Origin: Pseudoselenomonas ruminantium
Lineage (GTDB): Bacteria > Bacillota > Negativicutes > Selenomonadales > Selenomonadaceae
Length of the DNA: 64,000 nt
Direction of reading: 5' to 3'
NCBI RefSeq assembly: GCF_900113715.1
Contig: NZ_FOQK01000003.1
Coordinates: forward strand, 103,033 to 167,032
Part shown: piece after piece, positions 16,936-24,465 of the stretch
How positions within the stretch are numbered: the stretch's first letter is position 1
Layout: each line of letters begins with the position of its first letter
The notes under the pieces: generated by a model
What the model saw: only the letters and a program-made list of their open reading frames with translations
What the model was told of the DNA's origin: nothing
Database searches by the model: none
Program-made: the position numbers and the translations under genes

Positions 16936-19530
16936 TTACATGTTCTGCACATATTGGCGCGGGATCGTCGCCAGGAACGGGCTCTGATGCACGTAATGTC
17001 CATACCGCTGCTGGCACCAGGACACGAATAGCTGCTTGCGGGCACGCGTTATCGCCACGTAGAAAAGCCGCTCCTCCTCTGCGAGCTTGCCCGATTTCTC
17101 CGCCTGGAATCCCGGGAACGTCCCCGCCTGCATCCCCGCTAGGAACACATAATCAAACTCAGAGCCCTTGGCCTGATGCACCGTGATGATGGGGATCTGG
17201 GGCTTCTTCGTCAGCGCGTCAAGCTCGGTGTTCGAAAGCGTCGTGAAGCGCAGGAAGCGCTCGATGGCATCCAGCGGGCGGATCGATTCATCATCGAGGT
17301 CGCGCGCCTGCCGGAAAAGATCCCGCAGGTTCTCCACGCGCTGATACTCCTTGTGCTGTGTATAATACTCGCTGATGCCAGCCTCAACGACGATCTTGCC
17401 GAGAAGCTGCCAGGGACGCATATCCCCGGCCCGCTGCCGGAAGGAATCGATAAGTCCTGCCAGACCGGCGAACTTTTCCTGCCAGACGGCAAAATACTCG
17501 CGGCGCTGCGCGCTCTGCGGCCCGATATCCCTCTGCAGCGCAAACATGAGGATCTCCGCCGTTGCCTTGATATCATCGAGCGCATCATGGGAAGATTTAT
17601 GGCTGACCTTGCAGTAATCTCCCAGAAACTCCAGCTTGTGGTTCGGCAGGTTCGGATAGAACCGGCGGAAGATATCCAACGTATCGTAATAGCAGATGTA
17701 CGAAAGCTGCGGCAGTCCCAGCCGTGCCAAGTGGCTGCCCAGGATGCGCAGGTCATACGTCACGTTATGTCCGACGATAACAGAACCTGCGGCAAACTCG
17801 CAGAACTCCTGGAGCACCTGCGCGGGATCCTGCCCATGCTGTGCCAGCCATTCGTCGCTCATCTTATGCACGCGCACCGAGTCGCCCACGCGGCGCGTCG
17901 GCCGCAATACGCGCTGGAATTCCTGCTTGATGCTGCCATCTTTTCCCAGCCGTATGCCAGCAATCTGGATGATCTCATCGCGCGTCGTGTCCACGCCCGT
18001 CGCCTCGACATCAAAGACAACGATGTTTTCCTGCGCCAGCGCATCCTGCAGCAGCTGGAAAGGATCGCCATCGCGCCGGGCAAACGGATCGATGAAATCC
18101 GTGAGCCGGATGCCCGCCCGGCGGTACTCCGCAGACGACAGCTTGCGGATGGTCGCCGGGCCGATTCCCTCCCCGAAGCGGTTGAGGATGCGCACCAGGC
18201 TCGACACATCGTGCTTGTTGGCAATCAGGCGCAGGAAGGCCAGCACATCCTTGACCTCCTGCCGCCGGAAGAATTTCATCTCATCGATGAGCATGAAGGG
18301 CAGGCGCTGATTCTCAGGCTGCAGCCGGCCCAGTGAGCGGAAATACGCCGACAGGTCTTTGTTGTAGCGGTTGCTGCGCGTCAGGATGCAGACGCGCGCA
18401 TAGTCCTGCACAGGCAGCTGCTGGATAGCATAGTAGATCCACTGCGCCTCCTCTGCCATATCCATGACACCCTTGAAAACTATCTTTTCCCCATGCTCTT
18501 GGCTCACAGCCTGCAAGCCATCGGGGTAAAGCGCCGACACACGCTCGGGGAACAATGCCTGCAAACTCGCAAACGAAGCATTCAGGAGCACCTGCGTCGA
18601 TCGGTAGTTCTCGTGCAGCACAATACGGCGCGGGTGATATTCCTGCTGGTAGCTGCGCAATACCTGCTCCGGATGTGACCCGCGCCATTCGTAGATGGTC
18701 TGGAAGTAGTCGCCGCATAGCAGCAGACGGCTGCTGCCAAAGATGCTCGCGATGATTCCATATTCCAGTTCACTGGTGTCCTGCACCTCATCGATATTGA
18801 TATACGAAAAGCGGCGCGCCCATTTGACAGCCACCGCCTCCTGGGCCAGCAGCTGCCCCGCATTGACGATGAGATCCGTGAAGTCCAGACCATGCAGGCC
18901 ATGCAGCCGCTGGTCGTACTCAGCCGTAAGCGACGGCCCCCAGTCCTGCCAGCCGCTGAACAGCCGCGCATAATAATGGTACGAATCATCGACAGCCAGC
19001 GCCTTGACCGCCCCAGCCTCCCTCTGGATGAGCTGCGCGAGCGTCCGCCGGTAGTCCTCCGCCGCATCCTCCGAATAATACCCATAGGCCGCCCGCTTCT
19101 CCTTCAGCTGGGCGACCAGGTTCTGCACGGCCATAAGCGGCCACTCCGCCGCGAGGATATCCTTGAGCAGCCCCCGGCAGTCCGTCTCATCAAAGATCGT
19201 GAAATCAGCAAACAGGTCTGAGTGCCGCTTGGCCTCGGTCTTGATGACATCGTAGCAGAACCCATGGAAGGTGCGCACGACCACGCGGCTGCCAGCCTCG
19301 CCAGCCCGCGCCTCCACACGCTCCCGCATCTCGCGGCAGGCCTTGTTCGTGAAGGTCAGGCAGAGGATTTCCTCCGGCAGTGCCTTCTCCTTGGCCAAGA
19401 TGTTGGCGATCCGGCAGGCCAGGGTATTCGTCTTGCCCGTCCCCGCCGGAGCGAGCAGCAAAATATTGGCAGACAGTTCTTCCACTGCCTGCCGCTGCTG
19501 CTCATTCAATTCCGAAAAGTCTTCCTCCAT
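16936..19530 (-). CDS. UvrD/Rep-type DNA helicase with inserted DEDDh 3'-5' exonuclease
   Basis: About 864 residues. The N-terminal helicase half has the Q-motif LNEQQRQAV, Walker A LLAPAGTGKT, Walker B INIDEVQDTS and VLHENYRST. Around residues 515-690 an exonuclease is inserted: VVFDVEATG (ExoI, D and E), VGHNVTYDLRILG (ExoII) and SHDALDDIKAT (ExoIII, His-x4-Asp), the DnaQ/PolC epsilon-type DEDDh set. The helicase then resumes with VHQAKGSEFDYVFLAG and RLFYVAITRARKQLF (motifs V and VI). All key residues are present in both parts, so both activities look intact. ATG at 19530 has GGGGG about 8 bases upstream; a TTG seven codons earlier overlaps the previous stop and is possible. Likely role: repair or recombination, in the competence region. 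Confidence 0.88.
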   Translation of the reverse strand: MEEDFSELNEQQRQAVEELSANILLLAPAGTGKTNTLACRIANILAKEKALPEEILCLTFTNKACREMRERVEARAGEAGSRVVVRTFHGFCYDVIKTEAKRHSDLFADFTIFDETDCRGLLKDILAAEWPLMAVQNLVAQLKEKRAAYGYYSEDAAEDYRRTLAQLIQREAGAVKALAVDDSYHYYARLFSGWQDWGPSLTAEYDQRLHGLHGLDFTDLIVNAGQLLAQEAVAVKWARRFSYINIDEVQDTSELEYGIIASIFGSSRLLLCGDYFQTIYEWRGSHPEQVLRSYQQEYHPRRIVLHENYRSTQVLLNASFASLQALFPERVSALYPDGLQAVSQEHGEKIVFKGVMDMAEEAQWIYYAIQQLPVQDYARVCILTRSNRYNKDLSAYFRSLGRLQPENQRLPFMLIDEMKFFRRQEVKDVLAFLRLIANKHDVSSLVRILNRFGEGIGPATIRKLSSAEYRRAGIRLTDFIDPFARRDGDPFQLLQDALAQENIVVFDVEATGVDTTRDEIIQIAGIRLGKDGSIKQEFQRVLRPTRRVGDSVRVHKMSDEWLAQHGQDPAQVLQEFCEFAAGSVIVGHNVTYDLRILGSHLARLGLPQLSYICYYDTLDIFRRFYPNLPNHKLEFLGDYCKVSHKSSHDALDDIKATAEILMFALQRDIGPQSAQRREYFAVWQEKFAGLAGLIDSFRQRAGDMRPWQLLGKIVVEAGISEYYTQHKEYQRVENLRDLFRQARDLDDESIRPLDAIERFLRFTTLSNTELDALTKKPQIPIITVHQAKGSEFDYVFLAGMQAGTFPGFQAEKSGKLAEEERLFYVAITRARKQLFVSWCQQRYGHYVHQSPFLATIPRQYVQNM

Positions 19531-19547
19531 TTCGCAGCCCCCATCAC

Positions 19548-19739
19548 TCAAGCGTTCAGGGATGACTCAAACACCTCCACACAGGACTTCTTGCGTATCG
19601 CGGCTAGCATTTCCTCATACGAAGCCGGCTGCATGCCCATGCGGACAAATTTATCGTGCATCGCAATCTCCATATCCACGGCCGCCTCGGACACTCCGGC
19701 AGCCATTGCCTGCGCTTTGAATTCTTCTGCTTGCATCAT
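19548..19739 (-). CDS. Small conserved-looking protein, unknown function
   Basis: This 63-residue protein starts MMQAEEFKAQAMAAGVSEAA. It is acidic/helical with no signal peptide or membrane segment. GGAGG lies 9 bases before the start and the stop overlaps the alternative TTG start of the helicase gene, which supports real translation and co-transcription. The central part (AMHDKFVRMGMQPASYEEML) could fold as a helical hairpin. I do not recognise the family. Confidence 0.6.
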   Translation of the reverse strand: MMQAEEFKAQAMAAGVSEAAVDMEIAMHDKFVRMGMQPASYEEMLAAIRKKSCVEVFESSLNA

Positions 19740-19836
19740 ATTGTCATCCTCCAGCTAGTCATACTCTACAATAATATATTCGTCCCCTATGCGTATTTTC
19801 CCTCCCGTCAGGAAGTCTAGGACTTTCTGCCTATCC

Positions 19837-20136
19837 TTATTCCTCGACGTTCAGGAACTGGAGGAATCCCGTCATATCCAGCACTTCCCGCACATTGGGA
19901 TTCACATGAACCAGCGTCATCTTGCCCTGCTTGCGCATGAGCTTCTCTGCCACCAGCAGCACGCGCAGCCCTGCCGAAGCGATGTATTCCAGTGCCGAAA
20001 AATCCAGTGTGAGTGCCGTGATGCCGGCAATCTCCTGCTTGACACAGGCATCAAGTTCCGGTGCTGTCGCCGCATCCAGCCGTCCTGCCAGCGCCAGCGT
20101 CAATTCCGTCCCGTTTTTTTCTTTCTTGATTTCCAT
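19837..20136 (-). CDS. STAS-domain anti-sigma factor antagonist (SpoIIAA/RsbV-like)
   Basis: The 99-residue single-domain STAS protein contains the phosphorylation-site motif ALEYIASAGLRVLL, where the serine after A is the conserved target. In partner switching the unphosphorylated form binds the anti-sigma kinase and frees its target. ATG at 20136 was preferred because it begins directly with the first strand (MEIKKEKNGTELTLALAG) and has GGGAG upstream; the 26 extra codons before it belong to the gap after the kinase gene. It follows the RsbW-like kinase by 25 bases. No sigma-B-type sigma factor is present in this window. Confidence 0.85.
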   Translation of the reverse strand: MEIKKEKNGTELTLALAGRLDAATAPELDACVKQEIAGITALTLDFSALEYIASAGLRVLLVAEKLMRKQGKMTLVHVNPNVREVLDMTGFLQFLNVEE

Positions 20137-20161
20137 GATCGATTGCTCCCTTCTCAGCCTG

Positions 20162-20590
20162 CTATGATTCCTGCGGCAAAAGCGTCTTGCGCAAAGCAAG
20201 GATATTCTTTCCATCTTCCCGCCGATAGCTGACCTCGTCCATGATCTTCTTGACTAAAAATATCCCCCAGCCACCGATTTCCCGGTCCTTCAGATCCACA
20301 TCCGTCGCTGGATCATCACGGGCCAACGGATCGAAGGGCCGGCCTGCATCCATGAAAATAAGCTCGATTGCCGCCGGATCCTCTGTGACTTTGCCCGCGA
20401 CCACGACCTGTCCGGTCTGCGGTGCATAGGCATAACTGGCGATATTGACGAAGATCTCTTCCACCGCCACCTCCAGCTGGCTCCGCTCCCTTGACGAGAT
20501 TGCAGCCAAAGCCATGAACGCATCCAGCCAATCATTGAGCCTGGCAAGATTCTGTATATCCGCATCGAGGACAATCTCCTCCTGCTTCAT
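20162..20590 (-). CDS. Anti-sigma regulatory factor, HATPase (RsbW/SpoIIAB-like)
   Basis: The 142-residue GHKL-type serine kinase shows the N box VAVEEIFVNIASYAY, the G1 region FMDAGRPFDP and the G2-like GGWGIFLVKKIMDEV. Such kinases phosphorylate the STAS antagonist and bind a sigma factor or another output protein. The start overlaps the stop of the decayed phosphatase fragment (ATGA) and is preceded by GGGGGG. With the STAS gene downstream and a phosphatase remnant upstream, this was once a complete three-part switch. Confidence 0.87.
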   Translation of the reverse strand: MKQEEIVLDADIQNLARLNDWLDAFMALAAISSRERSQLEVAVEEIFVNIASYAYAPQTGQVVVAGKVTEDPAAIELIFMDAGRPFDPLARDDPATDVDLKDREIGGWGIFLVKKIMDEVSYRREDGKNILALRKTLLPQES

Positions 20591-20775
20591 GCCGGCTCAC
20601 CCCCCTTTCCCTTATACACTATGGCCAGCATCGTGATATCAGCCATTGCCGCTGCCCTCAAGCGGACAGCCTGCACGGCCGGAAAATTTCTCGCTGCCTC
20701 CGGAGCCTCCCGTCTGCAAGCACTTTCCTGAATAGATTTCTGTGAGAAGGTGCCATTTTCCTGCTTGACGCTTCC
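20587..20775 (-). pseudogene. C-terminal remnant of a SpoIIE/RsbU-type PP2C phosphatase
   Basis: Between the comEC stop and the kinase start an open frame of 62 codons has no start codon of its own. It reads like the tail of a SpoIIE-family phosphatase: NGTFSQKSIQES followed by a helix and MADITMLAIVYKGK, matching the usual closing D-D-I-T-x-L strand. Its TGA overlaps the kinase ATG (ATGA), as expected for a former operon member. The catalytic domain is absent and the fragment follows the comEC TAG in the same frame, so most of the gene appears deleted. Alternatively it is a chance match, but the overlap and neighbours argue against that. Confidence 0.6.
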
Positions 20776-23181
20776 CTATTCCGCAAACTCCCCTGCTCCG
20801 TAGGCCTCTACCCGCATTTTTTCGCCGTCGGTATGGAATACCACCGCCCCATCTTTGTCTGTGCGGTAGATCGTGACCCCTGCCGTTTCCAGCCGCTTGA
20901 CGACTTCAGGGCGGGGATGGCCGAAGCTGTTATCCGCGCCCACGCAGAATACCCCCCACTTAGGTGCAACGGCCTGGAGGAAAGCCTCCGACGTGGACGT
21001 GTCTGAGCCATGATGCCCGACCTTGAGCACCGTGCTTCTGACTTTCTTCCCCTGGGCCAGCAGCTTTGTTTCATTCTCGGTCACCAAGTCGCCAGTGAAC
21101 AGGAAGCTGGCCTTGCCATAGCTGACCCGATAGACGTTGGAAGCCTCGTTGCCAGCCCGGCCTTTTGCATCGAGCTGCTTGGGTGCGAAGATGACCTCGA
21201 GCTTCACACCATCGATGCAGAAGCTGGCCCCTTCCTCAGCTTCTGCCAGCGTGACTGGCGGCACCGCCGGAAGCTGCAAGCTCCTGCGATAGGCTGCAGC
21301 CCCTTCGCTGGCCGTGACGACTTTGCCCACCGGCAGTTTCCTGACGATTGCTCCCGCACCAGCGGCATGGTCTTCATGCGCATGCGTCAGGAAGATGTAA
21401 TCGAGCTTGCGGACACCGTAGTGCCACAGGTAAGGGATATCCACTCGTGCACCCACGTCAAATGCCCCATCGCGCGTGCCGCCCGTATCGATCATGAAGG
21501 CGTGATGTCCCGGCGTTATCACGAGACACGCATCGCCCTGCCCCACGTCGATGAAATGCACGGTCATCTCCGCTGGCTGCATATACCGCCAGCCGGCCAA
21601 CAGGCAGACAGCTGCCAGCAGGACAACCAGCAGCTGTTTCTGGCGGAGTAGCGCCGCCTGCCATCGCTGCCGCAGCTCCAGAGGCAGCAAGCAGAAGACC
21701 AGCCCGCTGTAATAAAGGCCGCTCCAGAAAGCCCCCAGCGATGGCACCCATACCTGACTGGCAGGCAGATGGGCAATGCCGCGCGTCAGCTCTGCAACAG
21801 CCCCCAGCAGCAGGCTGTCGCCCGCAAAGACCAGCTTGCCGGCCAGCGGCAGGAAAAAAGCCACGAGCCCCGCCAGCAGCGCCGCCACGATCATCCACTC
21901 CAAGATGGGCACCACGAGGAGATTGGCCAAAAGCGCCGCCAGCGACAACTGATTGAAATACCACGCCAGGATAGGCAAGGCCGCCGCCTGGGCCGCTATC
22001 GTGATGGCAAAGCTCCCGGCCAGGAACTCCGGCCATCCCCTCTGCAGCAGCCAGCCACGGATGGCCGGTGCCAGGTACAAGAGCCCGGCCGTCGCCAGGA
22101 ACGAGAGCTGGAAGCTGATATGGAACAGCAGCAGCGGCGATACCACCAGCATCACCAGCCCTGTGAGCACGAGAATGCGGCCGGCTGCCTTTTCCCGCTC
22201 CAGTGACAAGGCCAGAAACGCCAGTCCGCCCATGATAGCCGAACGTATCACCGGCGGCACACAGCCCGCCAGGATGCTGTAAATGATGATCACGCCGATG
22301 ACCAGCACAGCCGTCGCCTGCCGCGGCAGCCGGAAAAGCGTCCCCAGCCAAGCCATGACCGCAGCCAGCAGGCTGATATGCGATCCCGACACCGACAGGA
22401 TGTGGACGATGCCTGCCGTCGTGAAATCCTCCAGCAGCTCCGGACGGATGCCCTCATAGCCCCCAAACAGCAAGGCAAAGATTGCCGCTGCATCCTCACG
22501 GGGCATGACCGCAGACATCGCCGCCCGATAATGCTCCCGGACACCAGTGATCCACCGGGCAAAGGCATAGCCAGCCTGGGGCTCGATCGTCACGCCCCGC
22601 TTGCCCGCAGCCAGCGAGGCTGTGATTCCCTGCGCCCGCAGCAGTCCCCGCGTATCCAGCTGTCCTGGATTGCGATAGCCATGCGGCGCCTTTATCTTCC
22701 CCACAGCCGTAAGCCTGTCGCCCACCTGTGCCGCTGGCACTTCCCCTTCAGCCACACGCGCATAGACATACAAGCCTCCTGAGCGGATCTGTTCATCACC
22801 AGCAAGCCTGGCTTTTGACACGTCAAGGGCATACCTGACTTTCCGCTGGCCGGTCAGATCTTCCGTGACCCGCGGCTCCTCCCGCAACGTCCCTGTGACT
22901 TTGACCTCCTGCCCCGCCAGATGAACGATATCGTTCTCTGGCAGTGTCCTGGCCGCATCAAACCGCACCCAGCCCAACAGGAAAGCCGCCAGCAGCAACG
23001 CCAGCCAGCTCCAGCGGCTGCTGCGCCATATCAGGATGCCACTGGCCCCCGCTGCTGCCAGCAGGGCAGCCATGCCCCAGCTCCCAGCCTGCCAGCCGCA
23101 AAACTTCGCCAGTGCCATCCCCGCACAGAGCATGACCAGGCAGCCTGCCAGGAACGGCTGCTGCTGCTGACCCGTTTCCAT
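20776..23181 (-). CDS. comEC: ComEC/Rec2 DNA-uptake channel protein
   Basis: The 801-residue inner-membrane protein transports single-stranded DNA during natural transformation. In order it has N-terminal membrane helices, a soluble OB-like DUF4131 region (about 70-190, HLAGQEVKVTGTLREEPR), the Competence domain (about 220-490, with HILSVSGSHISLLAAVMAWL), and a C-terminal metallo-beta-lactamase domain (about 540-790) with HFIDVGQGDACLV, THAHEDHAAG and KVGHHGSDTS. All metal ligands appear present and the length is complete. comEA lies 31 bases upstream. Other competence genes are outside this window. Confidence 0.93.
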   Translation of the reverse strand: METGQQQQPFLAGCLVMLCAGMALAKFCGWQAGSWGMAALLAAAGASGILIWRSSRWSWLALLLAAFLLGWVRFDAARTLPENDIVHLAGQEVKVTGTLREEPRVTEDLTGQRKVRYALDVSKARLAGDEQIRSGGLYVYARVAEGEVPAAQVGDRLTAVGKIKAPHGYRNPGQLDTRGLLRAQGITASLAAGKRGVTIEPQAGYAFARWITGVREHYRAAMSAVMPREDAAAIFALLFGGYEGIRPELLEDFTTAGIVHILSVSGSHISLLAAVMAWLGTLFRLPRQATAVLVIGVIIIYSILAGCVPPVIRSAIMGGLAFLALSLEREKAAGRILVLTGLVMLVVSPLLLFHISFQLSFLATAGLLYLAPAIRGWLLQRGWPEFLAGSFAITIAAQAAALPILAWYFNQLSLAALLANLLVVPILEWMIVAALLAGLVAFFLPLAGKLVFAGDSLLLGAVAELTRGIAHLPASQVWVPSLGAFWSGLYYSGLVFCLLPLELRQRWQAALLRQKQLLVVLLAAVCLLAGWRYMQPAEMTVHFIDVGQGDACLVITPGHHAFMIDTGGTRDGAFDVGARVDIPYLWHYGVRKLDYIFLTHAHEDHAAGAGAIVRKLPVGKVVTASEGAAAYRRSLQLPAVPPVTLAEAEEGASFCIDGVKLEVIFAPKQLDAKGRAGNEASNVYRVSYGKASFLFTGDLVTENETKLLAQGKKVRSTVLKVGHHGSDTSTSEAFLQAVAPKWGVFCVGADNSFGHPRPEVVKRLETAGVTIYRTDKDGAVVFHTDGEKMRVEAYGAGEFAE

Positions 23182-23212
23182 CGTGCCTCACGCCTTTCCC
23201 CGCACGCCTGTC

Positions 23213-23767
23213 TCAGATACAGAGCTTGTCCTTCATCTTCGCGAACTTCGCCTCACCGATCCCCCGGACCTTCTTGATGTCTTCGATGCGTTCAAAGCGT
23301 CCCTGGGTCTCGCGATATTCGATGATGCGCTTGGCCATGGCTGGGCCGACCCCCGGCAGCGAATCGAGCTCCTTTTCATCGGCCGTGTTGATGTTGACGC
23401 AGCCATTTCCGTCTTGGCTGCCGGCGGCAGTTTTCCCGTCACCAGCCTTCTTTTCGGGCACGCGCAGCTGCTGGCCGTCCTGCAGGGGCTGCGCCATATT
23501 GACGCGCTCCTGGTCTGCAGTCGGCAGCAGCCCGCCGCAGGCATTGACTGCCTCAGCAGCACGTGCGCCTTCGCGGAGCGTCACGACCCCGGGCCTGCTC
23601 ACAGCACCGGTCACATATACCGTAATTGCGGCCTTCGCATCTGTCTCTTCCTGCACCTCTGCCGCATCCAAGGCCACAGCCTGCTCCTGCATATGCACAC
23701 CATACATCGTCCCGCCGGCTGCCGCCAGCAGCAACACCAGCAGGATGAACATGGACTTCTTGTACAT
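23213..23767 (-). CDS. comEA: ComEA, DNA-binding competence protein
   Basis: About 184 residues: an N-terminal transmembrane anchor (FILLVLLLAAAGGTMYGV), an SLBB domain (about 50-115, ITVYVTGAVSRPGVVTL), a Gly/Asp linker, and a helix-hairpin-helix pair (NINTADEKELDSLPGVG and FERIEDIKKVRGIGEAKF). The protein binds incoming double-stranded DNA outside the inner membrane and hands it to ComEC. The start is uncertain: ATG at 23767 is 13 bases from a strong GGGAGGGG, and a TTG or GTG two to five codons earlier is better spaced. Confidence 0.92.
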   Translation of the reverse strand: MYKKSMFILLVLLLAAAGGTMYGVHMQEQAVALDAAEVQEETDAKAAITVYVTGAVSRPGVVTLREGARAAEAVNACGGLLPTADQERVNMAQPLQDGQQLRVPEKKAGDGKTAAGSQDGNGCVNINTADEKELDSLPGVGPAMAKRIIEYRETQGRFERIEDIKKVRGIGEAKFAKMKDKLCI

Positions 23768-23828
23768 CGGCAATGCACATCCCCTCCCTTTGTCTTCCAA
23801 TCCTCCTTCTACTTCTCTGCCAATGAAA

Positions 23829-23854
23829 AAACTCCTGCCCGCAGACAGGAGTTT
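23829..23854 (-). terminator. Terminator of the 117-residue gene
   Basis: AAACTCCTG and CAGGAGTTT form the stem and the minus strand continues with T6. It separates the upstream gene from comEA. Confidence 0.8.
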
Positions 23855-23897
23855 CCTCGCAATATATTATGATAAGTTGTTGGCTAGATCGGTGCGC

Positions 23898-24251
23898 TCA
23901 GGCAATCGCCGTGCGGAAGAAGTCCTCCACGAGGCGGTCCCAGCCCATATCGTAAACGTTGCGCTCACCGAGCTCATTCTGATACTGGGCCAAAGCGATG
24001 GTCATCAAAGAATCAGCCACGTAGCCGTCATCATCCATGCCAGCTTCTACATAGCTGTCGTGCACGGTATTGACTACCTCATTGAGCCGTTCCTGCGTCA
24101 TGGTGTTGATGATGTAATACATAGCCGACAAATACTCAGCAGTATCCTTACGATAGCCGGCCGGAGTCTCCTTGACCGCATCCATGATCTGACGCAGCTG
24201 GCTCAGCGCTATGAACTTTATTCTCGTAACGTACATGTCTTGAGTAAACAT
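23898..24251 (-). CDS. Unknown 117-residue protein
   Basis: The product begins MFTQDMYVTRIKFIALSQLR and is mostly helical, with an acidic middle (SYVEAGMDDDGYVADSLM) and a WDRLVEDFFRTA end. It has no signal peptide, membrane helix or known motif that I can see. GGGGGAATG lies just ahead of the start. It is divergent from the large cNMP-domain-like gene and has its own terminator. I do not recognise the family. Confidence 0.6.
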   Translation of the reverse strand: MFTQDMYVTRIKFIALSQLRQIMDAVKETPAGYRKDTAEYLSAMYYIINTMTQERLNEVVNTVHDSYVEAGMDDDGYVADSLMTIALAQYQNELGERNVYDMGWDRLVEDFFRTAIA

Positions 24252-24378
24252 ACATCATTCCCCCTAACGTGGATATATCATATCATACATTTACATTGAA
24301 TGCAATTTGTATGCATGTATACATGTAATACTGTTAATTGAATAATATGACTTTTCTCATAACCGTGCAAGAATGACC

Positions 24379-24408
24379 TTGCCAGCCAGGGACAATATGC
24401 AGTAAAAT
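24379..24408 (+). promoter_or_regulatory. Predicted promoter of the 703-residue gene
   Basis: TTGCCA is followed after 18 bases by TAAAAT, about 58 bases before the ATG. The same intergenic region holds an ATGCATGTATACATGTA palindromic stretch near 24312-24328. Confidence 0.35.
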
Positions 24409-24465
24409 AAGAAAGAATATATCATACAAAGAGTAGGGAATCATTGATTTGGGGAGGTTTACTTG

